Assembly: GCA_030152225.1 (NCBI GenBank)
Contig: JASLHL010000204.1
Location: forward strand, 1 to 14,670
DNA length: 14,670 bases
Direction: 5' to 3'
DNA from: Flavobacterium sp.
GTDB taxonomy: Bacteria > Bacteroidota > Bacteroidia > Flavobacteriales > Flavobacteriaceae
Under the pieces are notes generated by a model. It made no database searches. It worked only from the letters and a program-made list of their open reading frames with translations, and was not told the DNA's origin. Shown piece by piece: positions 1-8,752 of the stretch (within the stretch, counting starts at the first letter, position 1; each line of letters begins with the position of its first letter). A program made the translations under genes and the position numbers.

Positions 1-1
1 T

Positions 2-760
2 ATTTTTAATGGACTCAGTTGTTCCATAAATACTACGCTTATGGCATTATATCCTTTAAATTTCACATACTATGGTGCAAACCAAGTCATGACGCTTAAA
101 AAATATAAAGATTTTGATTCCTTTGGTATTATTCACAAAGCAAAACCTATCAATGTTTGGGGACAGTTAACTGATCTGAACCTTCCATTTCCAACCTCAG
201 ATATAAACCGAGATGATTTGAATATTTACAAAAAGGAATCCAATTTAGAAGATATGGATGATATAGTAGATAGAGCTGTAACATACTTAGAAAATGTACA
301 AGGAAAAAAATTATTAGGACTTGCGACTGGTATGTCACTTACTCGCGGTCTTACAAAAAAAGGTATTTGGTCTCAAAATACCCCTGAAAATGAAAATGTT
401 TTATTTTTCTCGCCTCGAAATAACAATAAGTTTTATACACGTGTTCTTAGTGGGAATTCATTTGATAACAGTCTATTACCTAGAAACTATGTTGCAGAAA
501 TAAACTACTATATCAGTTATTATAAACCTAATGACAATTTTTTAAGTTATTTATACAAAGATGGTAACAAATGGTGCATTTATATTTCTGCTTTAAAATC
601 GGGTGTATTCTCAATAGATATTGATAATATGTTGGAAGGAAAAACTTTTAATGTTTTAGAAAGTAAAAATATTAAACCATTAATAACTACTGTTCAAAAT
701 GGTCTGATTTATGTAAAAAGTGAATCAAATTCAGGGTACTTAGTCTTAATAGAAAATTAA
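2..760 (+). CDS. 5'-truncated prophage-region protein of unknown function
   Basis: The reading frame is open from the first complete codon of the window to the TAA at 758-760, giving 252 visible residues. The ATG at 41 is therefore probably internal, and no purine-rich site precedes it. I do not recognise the family. The visible protein has no transmembrane segment and is rich in Asn, Lys, Tyr and Ser. Its C-terminal third alternates short hydrophobic stretches with turns (for example DGNKWCIYISAL), as in beta-rich proteins. The gene ends 2 nt before the next start codon, so the two are probably translated from one transcript. By eye its codons look more AT-rich than those of the tape measure gene, so it could be an accessory (moron) gene inside the structural operon. 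A structural role is equally possible from position alone. Confidence 0.6.
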   Translation: MFNGLSCSINTTLMALYPLNFTYYGANQVMTLKKYKDFDSFGIIHKAKPINVWGQLTDLNLPFPTSDINRDDLNIYKKESNLEDMDDIVDRAVTYLENVQGKKLLGLATGMSLTRGLTKKGIWSQNTPENENVLFFSPRNNNKFYTRVLSGNSFDNSLLPRNYVAEINYYISYYKPNDNFLSYLYKDGNKWCIYISALKSGVFSIDIDNMLEGKTFNVLESKNIKPLITTVQNGLIYVKSESNSGYLVLIEN

Positions 761-762
761 AA

Positions 763-1110
763 ATGACTGAACAACAAATCGCCAACACCGCCAAAAGTAA
801 ACTACAAAACGATTTACTTGCCAAGATAGGAAGGCAGCTCCAAGAACGAACTGGTAATGCATCCAATAAAACAACTGTACGCGCTCGTTTCACCCAAAAA
901 CAACTGAGACGTATTGTTATCGATGCACCAAAATACATATTCATCCAAAACTATGGATTTGAAGGCAACAAACGCAATACAGTACACATGAGGCTACAAG
1001 CTAAACGAACCATTGACGATGCCATTAAAGACACCGATATCATGAACTATTTAGCGGATCATATATCGGAAGTAAGAGCGGATGAATTTGTAGCTGTTTT
1101 TGGTAAGTAA
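763..1110 (+). CDS. Small phage protein, putative tail-completion / head-tail joining type
   Basis: This encodes a 115-residue basic protein beginning with an amphipathic, Gln/Lys-rich helix (about residues 1-35). A strand-turn region follows (about residues 40-75) containing the phrase APKYIFIQNYGFEG, and a helical C-terminus (about residues 78-110). Size, position two genes before the tape measure, and the 'Y-x-x-x-Q-x-Y/F-G' phrase resemble HK97 gp10-like tail-completion proteins, which cap the tail or join it to the head. I cannot confirm membership without a profile search. The start is the ATG 2 nt after the preceding stop, which implies translational coupling. A strong hairpin follows 3 nt after its stop, so transcription of this block may end here. 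A tail assembly chaperone is an alternative. Confidence 0.65.
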   Translation: MTEQQIANTAKSKLQNDLLAKIGRQLQERTGNASNKTTVRARFTQKQLRRIVIDAPKYIFIQNYGFEGNKRNTVHMRLQAKRTIDDAIKDTDIMNYLADHISEVRADEFVAVFGK

Positions 1111-1113
1111 TAA

Positions 1114-1144
1114 AATAAGCCAGGTAAAGTTTACCTGGCTTATT
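1114..1144. terminator. Strong perfect hairpin, probable (bidirectional) terminator
   Basis: A perfect 15-bp inverted repeat, AATAAGCCAGGTAAA at 1114-1128 and its complement at 1130-1144, has a single central base; in RNA a few inner pairs open to make the loop. The A-rich and T-rich ends of the arms supply the U-tracts, so it can act on both strands. It lies 3 nt after the stop of the + gene and 2 nt before the stop of a possible minus-strand ORF. Its place inside a tail operon, ahead of the tape measure gene, is unexpected. Confidence 0.75.
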
Positions 1145-1146
1145 GT

Positions 1147-1404
1147 TTAGAAATACGTCAATAGATGTTCTTCAAATGCCTCTAATGCTAGATTTAGCAA
1201 ACACATAATTTCACCATTAACAAGGTTTGATTTTTCTAATACGACTAATACAATCTTAAATAAAATGAACTTTTTCATAATTAAAATATTAAGATGCATA
1301 TAGTCATTAATGCTCTCAGTTTTAAATTGAAATATTTTATCAGACGACGATTGAAAACAAGGAATTATTGAGGTTATTTCCTGTCCTTTTTTTCCACTTT
1401 TCAC
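1147..1404 (-). CDS. Doubtful 85-aa antisense ORF in the gap before the tape measure gene
   Basis: The 1111-1434 gap has no + strand ORF of note, but the minus strand is open for 85 codons from a GTG at 1404 to a TAA at 1147-1149. In favour of a gene are its length in AT-rich DNA, a terminator placed exactly at its 3' end, and a balanced composition with a helical C-terminus (NLALEAFEEHLL). Against it are the GTG start without a visible ribosome binding site, the absence of a convincing promoter, and an unrecognised sequence with a hydrophobic middle (about residues 45-57). The next in-frame ATG would leave only about 50 residues. If real it would be a moron transcribed against the tail operon. 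Otherwise the gap is a non-coding or decayed stretch. I see nothing else in it. Confidence 0.3.
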   Translation of the reverse strand: MKSGKKGQEITSIIPCFQSSSDKIFQFKTESINDYMHLNILIMKKFILFKIVLVVLEKSNLVNGEIMCLLNLALEAFEEHLLTYF

Positions 1405-1434
1405 AATCAGAAATTTGTATCAAAATCGATATAA

Positions 1435-4400
1435 ATGGCTGATGTAAAGAGAAATATACACATTTCAATCAACGGAAAAGAAGTCACCAATTCCCTATCC
1501 GGATTACGTGGTGAGATTCGAAATGTAGAACGCGATATCCGAAACTTAAATCGGAATGATAAGGACTATCAAAAAACACTACAAGAACACCAACAACGAC
1601 TCCAGGCAGTACGCAATGAATACGCGGCAGCTCGAGGGGAACTGGGACAAACTCCTTCTCTACTTCGAAGTATCAAAAACGAATTAGGAGATGTAGGAAC
1701 TGGAATGCTAAAAGCTTTTACTGTTTCTGCAGTAATTGGTTCCTTCGTCAATGGTGTCAAGAGTGCGTTTAATACGATCAAAGAATTTGATCAAGCCCAA
1801 GCGGACTTAGCAGGTATTTTAGAGACAACCAAATTAGGTGTCATAGGATTAACCTTTGAAGCGATAAAACTCGGTGCAAAACTGCCATTTACCTCTACCG
1901 AAGTATCTCGAGCGCAATTGGAACTTGCTAAGCTAGGTAAATCCATGGATGAGATTAAGAACATGACACCAGGCGTTTTGAATGCGGCAATTGCCATGGA
2001 TTCCGAACTAGCTCCTGCAGCAGAACTCGTTGCTGGACAATTGAATTCCTATGCGGAGGGAAGTGCTCAAGCAGGAAAGTATTCGGACATTTTATCCAAT
2101 TCGACCAACATATCAGCAACTTCTTTCGAATATCTCTCAACGGCCCTTCCTAAAGTATCGAAAGCTGCGGCTGTGGCCAATGTATCTTTTGAGAAATTAA
2201 ACGCAACCTTGGGTGTACTTTCTGATGAAAACATTGCGGCCGAAACTTCGGGTACCAGCTTCCGAAATATTTTGTTGATCGCATCTAAAGAAGGGGTTCA
2301 TTATGAAAAGTTATTGGAACGCGTTAAAAACTCAACGAACCAGTTAAGTACCGCAACTGAACTATTTGGAACGCAAAATGCTATCGTTGCAGTTACCTTG
2401 GCCAATAGTACAGATAAAATTCAAAGACAAACTGAAGCACTGGAAAACAGTTCCGGTAGTGCTGAGAAGTTAGCCACTGAAAAAATGAACTCAATAACAG
2501 GAGATTTAAAACTTTGGGACTCTGCAATTGAAGGATATATTTTAGGCATCGAAAAAGGAGATGAAGCCATCGGTACATTCACAAGAAGTATTATTCAATT
2601 TGGTACAGAATTAATCGGTCTAATAACTCCCACTCGAGGCGTTACGGATGAGCTATTTGACCAACAAATGGCTATCAATGAATTAGTTTCGAAAATTACT
2701 GCTTCTAATATAAAAGAGGGAGAACGTTTGGACTTACTCAAACAGCTCAAAGCAAACTACCCAGAATACATTGGCCAAATTGATATTGAAAAGGTATCTA
2801 ATGAAGAACTTCTGACAACCTTAAAGGATATTAATCAAAATTATCGTGAACGCATTCAATTACAACTTGAAGTTGAAAAAGCAGATGAACTACGAAATTC
2901 ACGAGATAAAACAGCCAAAAAAGTGGCTGAAGTCGAGAGTGATTTACAAAAAAGATTAGGTAAAATATCTAGAGATAATCAACTCGATATCAATATTGAT
3001 CCGACAAACATTGAAAAGTCTGCAGAGGAAGTCATGAAAAAGTTAAAAGAGATGGGAAAATCAACCTTCATGTTCTCTGATTATTCTTCGATTAAAAATG
3101 ACTTAAAGAATATTGAACTACTTCGAGGCGCTGAAGAAAGGATTAATGAAACATTAACTGAACAAGTAACTATTGTAGAAAGTGTATCAACTAAATACAA
3201 CCAAAAAACAGAAAAGCAATTAAACGATGAAGCTCAAAAACTGGCAACTTTACAAGAGCAAGTCAAAGTTGCAAAAGAACTTGGAGGAGTAGAAGGTAAA
3301 GACTTCAATGCTTCTGAAATTGAAAGCGTACAACGGTATATCATAGCTAAACAAGCAGAATTAGACATCGTAAATAAAAATGCTACAGCCAAAAAAGAAC
3401 TATCTGAACAAGAGCTTAAACGCTTAGAAAAGCAAAAAGAACGCGAAAAGGAAATATTTCGAAAGGCTGAGGAAGAAATCGACAAGATTCTTTTAGATTC
3501 TCTTCAAAAACGAGAAACAGCTACGCTTACAGGTGTAGCTAAAGAGATTAAAGCCATTGAAAACAAGTACGCGCAAGACTTAATTAAATTCAAAGATCAC
3601 AAAGCTCGATTTGCAGAACTCGAAGCTGCTAAAGATGCTGAAATTGCTGAAGTAAAACGCTTAAAAAACGTTGACTACATGCTTCAGCAATTCGAAATAG
3701 AAAAGTCAATTGAGGAGGAAAAAGAAGTTTGGAGACTAGAACGATTGGCCGAAAACGCTTCTTCTGCTGAAGAAAGGCAACTACTGTTAATCGATAAAGC
3801 GAGATTCATTGCTGATTTAGAAATTCAAACAGAGCTTGAGAAAGAGTTAGCCAAGATTGAAAATGTCGAAATGGCTGAAGATTTAAAACAAGCCATTCGC
3901 GATAAATATGCTCAAAAGAAAGCCCAATCAGATGAACACTTTGCTACTGCAGAAAAAGCACTAAACAGCAAAAAAGTAGATTGGACCAAGATTACAGAAG
4001 AGGAAAAACAAAATATTGCTAAAAACTCGTTGAACATGGCTTCAGAAGCCTTCAATGAGGGAACGGGAGCCTGGAAAGCAGCAAAGATTGCAGAAACCAC
4101 AATTTCAACTTACCAATCAGCTACCAATGCCTACAACTCATTATCAGGAATTCCAGTTGTAGGTCCTGCGCTAGGTGCAATCGCCGCTGCCTTAGCGGTA
4201 GCAACAGGATTAAAGAATGTACAGAAAATCGCTTCTACTAAGGTCCCTAAAATGCCAAGCTACTACTATGGAGGTCCGACAGGATCGGGCAATCCTTCCT
4301 TGGGTGGTGATCAATATGGATCATTTACGGGAATGACCCATGCAGATGAATGGGTAGCCCCTGCTTTTATGACGCAGAACCCTCGCTATGCTTCTACTTT

Positions 4401-4635
4401 TCAATGGTTAGAAAATGAAAGAAAGCAAACGTTGAGAGGAGAAAGTACGGTTAATAGTAATGATAGTCAACTCTCCAGTGCAGCGATTGCTCTTGCAACG
4501 GCAACCATGCAACTGAGTGAAGTACTAGCTGGAGGAATTGAAGCAAATGCAAAAATTGGTTACAAAGAAATCAATGAAATGAACAAACTAAACGAGGATA
4601 TGAACCTCTCTTCTAAATATTCGAAAGTCCAATGA
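1435..4635 (+). CDS. Phage tail tape measure protein
   Basis: This 1066-residue protein sets tail length and later helps genome delivery. An N-terminal coiled coil (about residues 15-70) is followed by a TP901-type tape measure core (about residues 90-330). The core contains helices rich in Ala and Leu and the conserved-looking phrase SGTSFRNILL. Residues about 430-880 are almost entirely charged coiled coil. A hydrophobic segment at about 904-931 (PVVGPALGAIAAALAVATGL) could interact with membrane during DNA entry. A Gly/Tyr-rich C-terminal region with THADEWVAP near residue 968 is typical of Bacteroidetes phage tape measures. The start is fixed because the codon just before the ATG is an in-frame TAA. 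Its stop overlaps the next ATG by 4 bp. At the usual ~1.5 angstrom per residue the tail would be roughly 160 nm (an estimate). Confidence 0.93.
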   Translation: MADVKRNIHISINGKEVTNSLSGLRGEIRNVERDIRNLNRNDKDYQKTLQEHQQRLQAVRNEYAAARGELGQTPSLLRSIKNELGDVGTGMLKAFTVSAVIGSFVNGVKSAFNTIKEFDQAQADLAGILETTKLGVIGLTFEAIKLGAKLPFTSTEVSRAQLELAKLGKSMDEIKNMTPGVLNAAIAMDSELAPAAELVAGQLNSYAEGSAQAGKYSDILSNSTNISATSFEYLSTALPKVSKAAAVANVSFEKLNATLGVLSDENIAAETSGTSFRNILLIASKEGVHYEKLLERVKNSTNQLSTATELFGTQNAIVAVTLANSTDKIQRQTEALENSSGSAEKLATEKMNSITGDLKLWDSAIEGYILGIEKGDEAIGTFTRSIIQFGTELIGLITPTRGVTDELFDQQMAINELVSKITASNIKEGERLDLLKQLKANYPEYIGQIDIEKVSNEELLTTLKDINQNYRERIQLQLEVEKADELRNSRDKTAKKVAEVESDLQKRLGKISRDNQLDINIDPTNIEKSAEEVMKKLKEMGKSTFMFSDYSSIKNDLKNIELLRGAEERINETLTEQVTIVESVSTKYNQKTEKQLNDEAQKLATLQEQVKVAKELGGVEGKDFNASEIESVQRYIIAKQAELDIVNKNATAKKELSEQELKRLEKQKEREKEIFRKAEEEIDKILLDSLQKRETATLTGVAKEIKAIENKYAQDLIKFKDHKARFAELEAAKDAEIAEVKRLKNVDYMLQQFEIEKSIEEEKEVWRLERLAENASSAEERQLLLIDKARFIADLEIQTELEKELAKIENVEMAEDLKQAIRDKYAQKKAQSDEHFATAEKALNSKKVDWTKITEEEKQNIAKNSLNMASEAFNEGTGAWKAAKIAETTISTYQSATNAYNSLSGIPVVGPALGAIAAALAVATGLKNVQKIASTKVPKMPSYYYGGPTGSGNPSLGGDQYGSFTGMTHADEWVAPAFMTQNPRYASTFQWLENERKQTLRGESTVNSNDSQLSSAAIALATATMQLSEVLAGGIEANAKIGYKEINEMNKLNEDMNLSSKYSKVQ

Positions 4636-5615
4636 TCACAATAAAAGAACAACCAACCGGAATGGTGTTAGACTCTGATTTTATTCAATATGATGTAACG
4701 ATTGACAACCCCAATCATTACATTGAATTCAGTAGTTCGGAACTAACCTTAACCCTTCCTAAGTACGAAGGAAACAACGCCAGTCTTCGAATCAACAATC
4801 TATTCAGAAACAAACCCATTTTAACGACACAGGTAACTGATCACATTAAGAAAATCAACAATATTTTTACCTTCAGACCTTCTTTTACAGAAAAGAACAA
4901 AGAAGATTTTATTGATCAGAAAGTAGCGAACCAAATACTAATTTTGTATTCAAGTTCAAGCATGCAACAATTGCCTAGACTCCCTATTTCTTTTTTGGGT
5001 GGTGCAGACTCCTTGGTGATGTCTTCTGAAGGAATAGTATCAATTCCTTTTTTAGTCCAGGAAAAACAAACCCTACAAGTACGTTTAGTAGATCAGAAAA
5101 ACAACTTGATTAGTTTACAATTTATCGATCAGGCACAAGGGTATTATGTGTTTGAAAAGGAGCTAAAATTGGATTACCCTGTTGAATCTTTAACTTTAGA
5201 GGTAATTGGAAAACAAACAATTACCAAGCAGATCCGTGTGCTCAAGAACAAGCGATTTAAACCACTGAATATTCGCTTCAAAAATCAATTTGGTGCAATA
5301 CTATACACTCAACTATTTGCATCCATAAAAATGGAAGAAGAACTAAATTATTCTACCATTCGCAATCAGAATGGAAGGCTCTTAACCAATGAAATTAATT
5401 CAATTTCGAATCTCACAGTCAATACAGGTTATTTGCTCAATGCTGAATTCTTTATTGTTTCGCAAATTTGTAACTCCTTACAAGTAGAAATTGAGATAGA
5501 GGGCACCTATATCCAAGTAGTTCCCACGCAAAAAAAGTTTCCCAAGTTTGAATCCAACAAGTGGGTAACAGCTACACAATTAACTTTTCAATATGTAAAC
5601 TATGAAGCTAATTAG
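4632..5615 (+). CDS. Putative distal tail protein
   Basis: This encodes a 327-residue, beta-rich protein without signal peptide or membrane segment. Its start overlaps the tape measure stop (ATGA) and its end overlaps the next gene by 14 bp, so the three are translationally coupled. In siphoviruses the gene after the tape measure usually encodes the distal tail (Dit-like) protein that closes the tail tube and seats the hub. The length, alternating hydrophobic strand pattern and position fit that role. I do not recognise a diagnostic motif. Several stretches (about residues 10-60 and 140-200) look like beta-sandwich repeats, so a baseplate or carbohydrate-binding tail component is also possible. 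The assignment rests mainly on gene order. Confidence 0.6.
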   Translation: MITIKEQPTGMVLDSDFIQYDVTIDNPNHYIEFSSSELTLTLPKYEGNNASLRINNLFRNKPILTTQVTDHIKKINNIFTFRPSFTEKNKEDFIDQKVANQILILYSSSSMQQLPRLPISFLGGADSLVMSSEGIVSIPFLVQEKQTLQVRLVDQKNNLISLQFIDQAQGYYVFEKELKLDYPVESLTLEVIGKQTITKQIRVLKNKRFKPLNIRFKNQFGAILYTQLFASIKMEEELNYSTIRNQNGRLLTNEINSISNLTVNTGYLLNAEFFIVSQICNSLQVEIEIEGTYIQVVPTQKKFPKFESNKWVTATQLTFQYVNYEAN

Positions 5616-7428
5616 TATATTTTACAACGGCGTTGAGATTGATTATATCTTAGAAAGCTTAACTTTAAAAACAGATCAGTCCATTTTTCCTGATTCCCTA
5701 AAGTTCACGGCCAGTGAGTTTCCTTTTCTTCTAATCGAAAACGAAAAAACAGAAACGGCCTTTGGGAAAAACAACGTTATTCTCCATACCCCCCAATACT
5801 TTACCATTGAGGTGAGAACCTTTAATACAATTACGCAAGGTGAATTGCAGATACTGGAGTGTTTTAATGGATATCGAAAAGCTAATGTTCGTTTTGCAAG
5901 TAAATTATACAGTGCTGGATCTGAAAAGATCAAGGAAATGGGAACGTCCATTTCTGTTGTCAATGAATTTCCTCCAAGGCCATTTACGGAGAAATACGAG
6001 GGGATTGCACCAAATCCAATAGCCTATGCAAACTATGTCAAAACTACAGAAGAAGGGGCTTTTCCCCAACAATTATGGAAAGCTCCTTTCATTTCATTTC
6101 CCAATAAATATGGAGAGCCTAAAGAAGGAGATACTTGGTATAATTATGCAGGAGGATACAATGTGGTAATAGAAGATGAATATGTGTTAAACACAGAAAA
6201 TCTTACTTCGGAAGGAATCGTTATTGACTCAAGAAATATCCCAACTTGGTGTGTCTATCTACTAACACCCTTACTGTTAAAGTGTGCTCGATTAGGACTA
6301 TCTTTTCCTCAAGAACTATTGGAAGATCCGTTTGCTTGTAGTCTAGCGTTTTTAACTAAAGAAAATAACCTAACTGAAATTTATACAACACTAGAAAAAG
6401 AAAATATTTACTTTTCAAGTGCCACGTGGTACAACTTGAATGTTCCAGGAACTGAAATCTGGCAAAAGAAATTTGAATTAGACAACCAAAGGCCTGGAAA
6501 ATACATGTTCAAGTATAAATTCAAATCACAAGATGATATTTTAGATATTCTCGTTGGAAATGCAAAATGGAGAAAATCTATTGAATATCGAAAGTTTAAA
6601 GGTGAAGAAGCTTATTTTGATGGTGAATTTAATTTTGAAATTAAACCTGAGGATACTGGCTATCCAGTGGCTATTTATTTTCACAGTAGAAATGCGCGAG
6701 ACATTCACGAATGGGATATCGAGCACTTATATGTAGAAACGCTATTACATCAACCAGGTTTTATGTTTCATCCTACTATTGAAATCGGTCGATATCTCCC
6801 TGATTGGACATTTTCAGAATACCTGAATCAACTGCGTATTCTGTTTAATATTCAATTCGTGGAAACTAACAATGGAACCAAACTCGAAGTAATCTATCTG
6901 GATCAACATTTAAATGAAGTGGATTATGTAGATCTTGGAAGTTTATATATCAATGGTTATACTAAATCTGAGGTTATCCAGCTCAAGTATAAATTTGATA
7001 ATACGATTGATCCTGTATACCTATACTCAGAATATGAGGGGATTGTAGATGTAACAGAGGAAAAGATTAAGGTTTTTGAAAGTAAATTCAAAAGAACTCA
7101 TACGCCCTTAACCAAAGAGGAAGAAGATAAATCAGGCGTCGGCCTAGTGCTTATCAATGGAACAACGGACGATTTAACTACAAGTGTTGAAGATACCACA
7201 GTAACTACAGCTGATATCTTTAAGCGATACTACAAGACAACCGCTCCCAAATATTTACAATCTAACCGATTGGCTGTAGAATTAAATGTAACACAGCTAA
7301 CCTTACATAGCATCGAGGCCAAAAAGCGCGTATTGATCAATAAACTTCCTTATTATGTTGAATCTATTAGTAAGGAATCCTCAATTTCTTCCCTCATAAC
7401 AATCAAACTCGATTTAATGCCTATATAA
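5602..7428 (+). CDS. Putative tail hub / tail-associated protein
   Basis: This encodes a 608-residue protein directly after the distal-tail-like gene. The N-terminus (MKLISIFYNGVEIDYI) is strand-rich, like hub proteins of the gp27/Tal type. The middle (about residues 120-380) is rich in aromatic residues and could be an inserted binding domain. Around residue 400 a phrase LPDWTFSEYLNQLRILFNI resembles the helix conserved in Bacteroidetes phage hub proteins. The C-terminal ~200 residues are beta-rich and end LITIKLDLMPI. No lysozyme, NlpC/P60 or M23 catalytic motif is visible, so it is probably a structural hub rather than a tail lysin. It is the last gene of the rightward tail operon and is followed immediately by a hairpin. 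No fibre or lysis gene follows it before the integrase. Confidence 0.65.
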   Translation: MKLISIFYNGVEIDYILESLTLKTDQSIFPDSLKFTASEFPFLLIENEKTETAFGKNNVILHTPQYFTIEVRTFNTITQGELQILECFNGYRKANVRFASKLYSAGSEKIKEMGTSISVVNEFPPRPFTEKYEGIAPNPIAYANYVKTTEEGAFPQQLWKAPFISFPNKYGEPKEGDTWYNYAGGYNVVIEDEYVLNTENLTSEGIVIDSRNIPTWCVYLLTPLLLKCARLGLSFPQELLEDPFACSLAFLTKENNLTEIYTTLEKENIYFSSATWYNLNVPGTEIWQKKFELDNQRPGKYMFKYKFKSQDDILDILVGNAKWRKSIEYRKFKGEEAYFDGEFNFEIKPEDTGYPVAIYFHSRNARDIHEWDIEHLYVETLLHQPGFMFHPTIEIGRYLPDWTFSEYLNQLRILFNIQFVETNNGTKLEVIYLDQHLNEVDYVDLGSLYINGYTKSEVIQLKYKFDNTIDPVYLYSEYEGIVDVTEEKIKVFESKFKRTHTPLTKEEEDKSGVGLVLINGTTDDLTTSVEDTTVTTADIFKRYYKTTAPKYLQSNRLAVELNVTQLTLHSIEAKKRVLINKLPYYVESISKESSISSLITIKLDLMPI

Positions 7429-7429
7429 T

Positions 7430-7455
7430 AAAAGCCTGCTATTCTGCAGGCTTTT
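7430..7455. terminator. Bidirectional terminator between tail operon and integrase
   Basis: A 10-bp stem (AAAAGCCTGC at 7430-7439, complement at 7446-7455) closes a 6-nt loop. On the + strand it starts 2 nt after the hub gene stop and leads into TTTTCCTTTTT. On the minus strand it overlaps the integrase stop codon (7439-7441) and ends in a short T-run. It separates the two convergent transcription units. Confidence 0.88.
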
Positions 7456-8671
7456 CCTTTTTGATAATATTGTCGAGAAACATAATTTGATCATTCATCA
7501 CATCCTGAACTACATGTACATATTTCATCGTCATATCTAGAGAAGTATGTCCGAGTAACTTCTGCAGCACTTCTACTCGACCGCCTTGCATTAAGAAATT
7601 AGTTGCAAACGAATGGCGTGACATATGGTAATTCACGTGTTTTTTTATACCGACGATTACAGCGATTTCTTGTACTCTCTTTCGGAGTTTTTCTTTAGAA
7701 ATTTCCGCAAATATATAACCATCCAACACCAACTCTTTCGCAACTCCATTGAGTTTAATTTGTTGAATTTGTTTGGTCTTCACCGCTTGAAAAGTAAGCA
7801 ATGTTTCATTGTTGACAATCTTATTCTGATCCAACGCTTCAATATCACTAATACGCAATCCCGTAAAACAACTGAAAAGGAATTTTGCACTAGCGACTTT
7901 GTGCGGTTCTTGGATGAAAGGAGACTTATAGTATTGATAGATGCTGTTGATCTCTTCTCCAGTTAAAAAGTTTATTGTTCCTCTCATCTGTCGATGGGGT
8001 ACTTCAGAGTAGTTTAGGGGTGTCCAAATACCTACTTTATTTGCTCGAGCCAAATACTTCTTGACATTTTTAGTTAAAGTAGAAATCGTATTGTGGGAAT
8101 TTTTCTCTTTGGTTTTGAAATAGTAAATCACCTGATCAATAAACTCTGCTGTGATTTCGTGAAATAGGATTCGTTCCTGGTACCGTTTCAGCTTTCGAAC
8201 GACCGAACGCTGTTGTACATAGCTCGAGGCGGCCAAGACAATCTTTTCCTTTTCCAGTTCTAACTCATAGAATTTAATAAAATCGATGGATGCGGAAGGA
8301 TTTTCAAATTCATCCATTAAAAGCTGCATCGTCAAGGGGCGTTTAGATAACCGATAAGCGACTTCTATCTCGTTAAAGTCTGCTAAGGTCTTTTCGATAA
8401 GTAAATTGAAATCTGCGTATCCTTTGTTGCGTTTCTTAACGCGTTGTTTGACTTCATCAAAGTCTTTGATCGGTACAAAGATTTGAAGAGGACTTCGCTT
8501 CATTTCTTTGTTCAAGAAGATTTGAACATACAAAGCATTGGTCCCATCTACTCTTGTGTAATCCTTTTTAACGATTACTTTGTAGGTTATTTTGTTTACA
8601 AACTTACCACTCGAATTTTGTGGGAAGTTATTTGGGAAACAATATGGTTTTTTTGAGATTTTATCTGACAT
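7439..8671 (-). CDS. int: Tyrosine recombinase, prophage integrase
   Basis: This 410-residue integrase catalyses site-specific integration and excision. An N-terminal beta-rich arm-binding-type region (about residues 20-110) precedes a SAM-like core-binding domain (about 125-215) and the catalytic domain (about 235-390). All catalytic residues of the family are visible: Arg273 (in TGLRISD), Lys298 (in FQAVKTK), His349 and Arg352 (HMSRH), His375 (LLGHTS) and the nucleophile Tyr384 (MKYVHV). This layout is typical of Bacteroidetes phage and ICE integrases. The ATG at 8671 is preceded by an A-rich leader. The gene reads away from the tRNA-Arg, with the start codon 93 bp from the tRNA 3' end, so the inferred att site lies just upstream of it. 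The intact catalytic set suggests an active enzyme. Confidence 0.95.
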   Translation of the reverse strand: MSDKISKKPYCFPNNFPQNSSGKFVNKITYKVIVKKDYTRVDGTNALYVQIFLNKEMKRSPLQIFVPIKDFDEVKQRVKKRNKGYADFNLLIEKTLADFNEIEVAYRLSKRPLTMQLLMDEFENPSASIDFIKFYELELEKEKIVLAASSYVQQRSVVRKLKRYQERILFHEITAEFIDQVIYYFKTKEKNSHNTISTLTKNVKKYLARANKVGIWTPLNYSEVPHRQMRGTINFLTGEEINSIYQYYKSPFIQEPHKVASAKFLFSCFTGLRISDIEALDQNKIVNNETLLTFQAVKTKQIQQIKLNGVAKELVLDGYIFAEISKEKLRKRVQEIAVIVGIKKHVNYHMSRHSFATNFLMQGGRVEVLQKLLGHTSLDMTMKYVHVVQDVMNDQIMFLDNIIKKEKPAE

Positions 8672-8684
8672 GATTTTTTTTTAA

Positions 8685-8703
8685 AAGGGAATCACAATCC
8701 CTT
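8685..8703 (-). other. Short hairpin in the integrase leader, possible tRNA transcript terminator
   Basis: AAGGGA (8685-8690) and TCCCTT (8698-8703) flank a 7-nt loop. Read on the minus strand the hairpin is followed by only TTTT and then A's, 13 nt before the integrase ATG. It may end the yqeY-tRNA transcript that now runs into phage DNA, or be a control site for the integrase. The stem is short, so both roles are uncertain. Confidence 0.35.
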
Positions 8704-8715
8704 ACCAATAGTGAG

Positions 8716-8752
8716 TTGCAATGCTTTATAAAAAACATCTAAAACATTGCAA
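8716..8752. repeat. Inverted repeat TTGCAATG / CATTGCAA beside the inferred attR
   Basis: Two perfect 8-bp arms (8716-8723 and 8745-8752) are separated by 21 bp, between the tRNA 3' end and the integrase gene. Integrases and excisionases often bind paired short sites here, so these may be arm-type or accessory sites. A chance occurrence in AT-rich DNA is possible. Confidence 0.3.

Noticed and set aside
41..43. ATG at 41 as the true start of the first gene
   Set aside because: The frame is open from the first base pairs of the window and no ribosome binding sequence precedes this ATG, so it is treated as internal to a truncated gene.
7625..7966. 113-codon + strand ORF opposite the integrase
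   Set aside because: It lies within an integrase gene whose catalytic residues are all intact; the product is unlike a real protein family.
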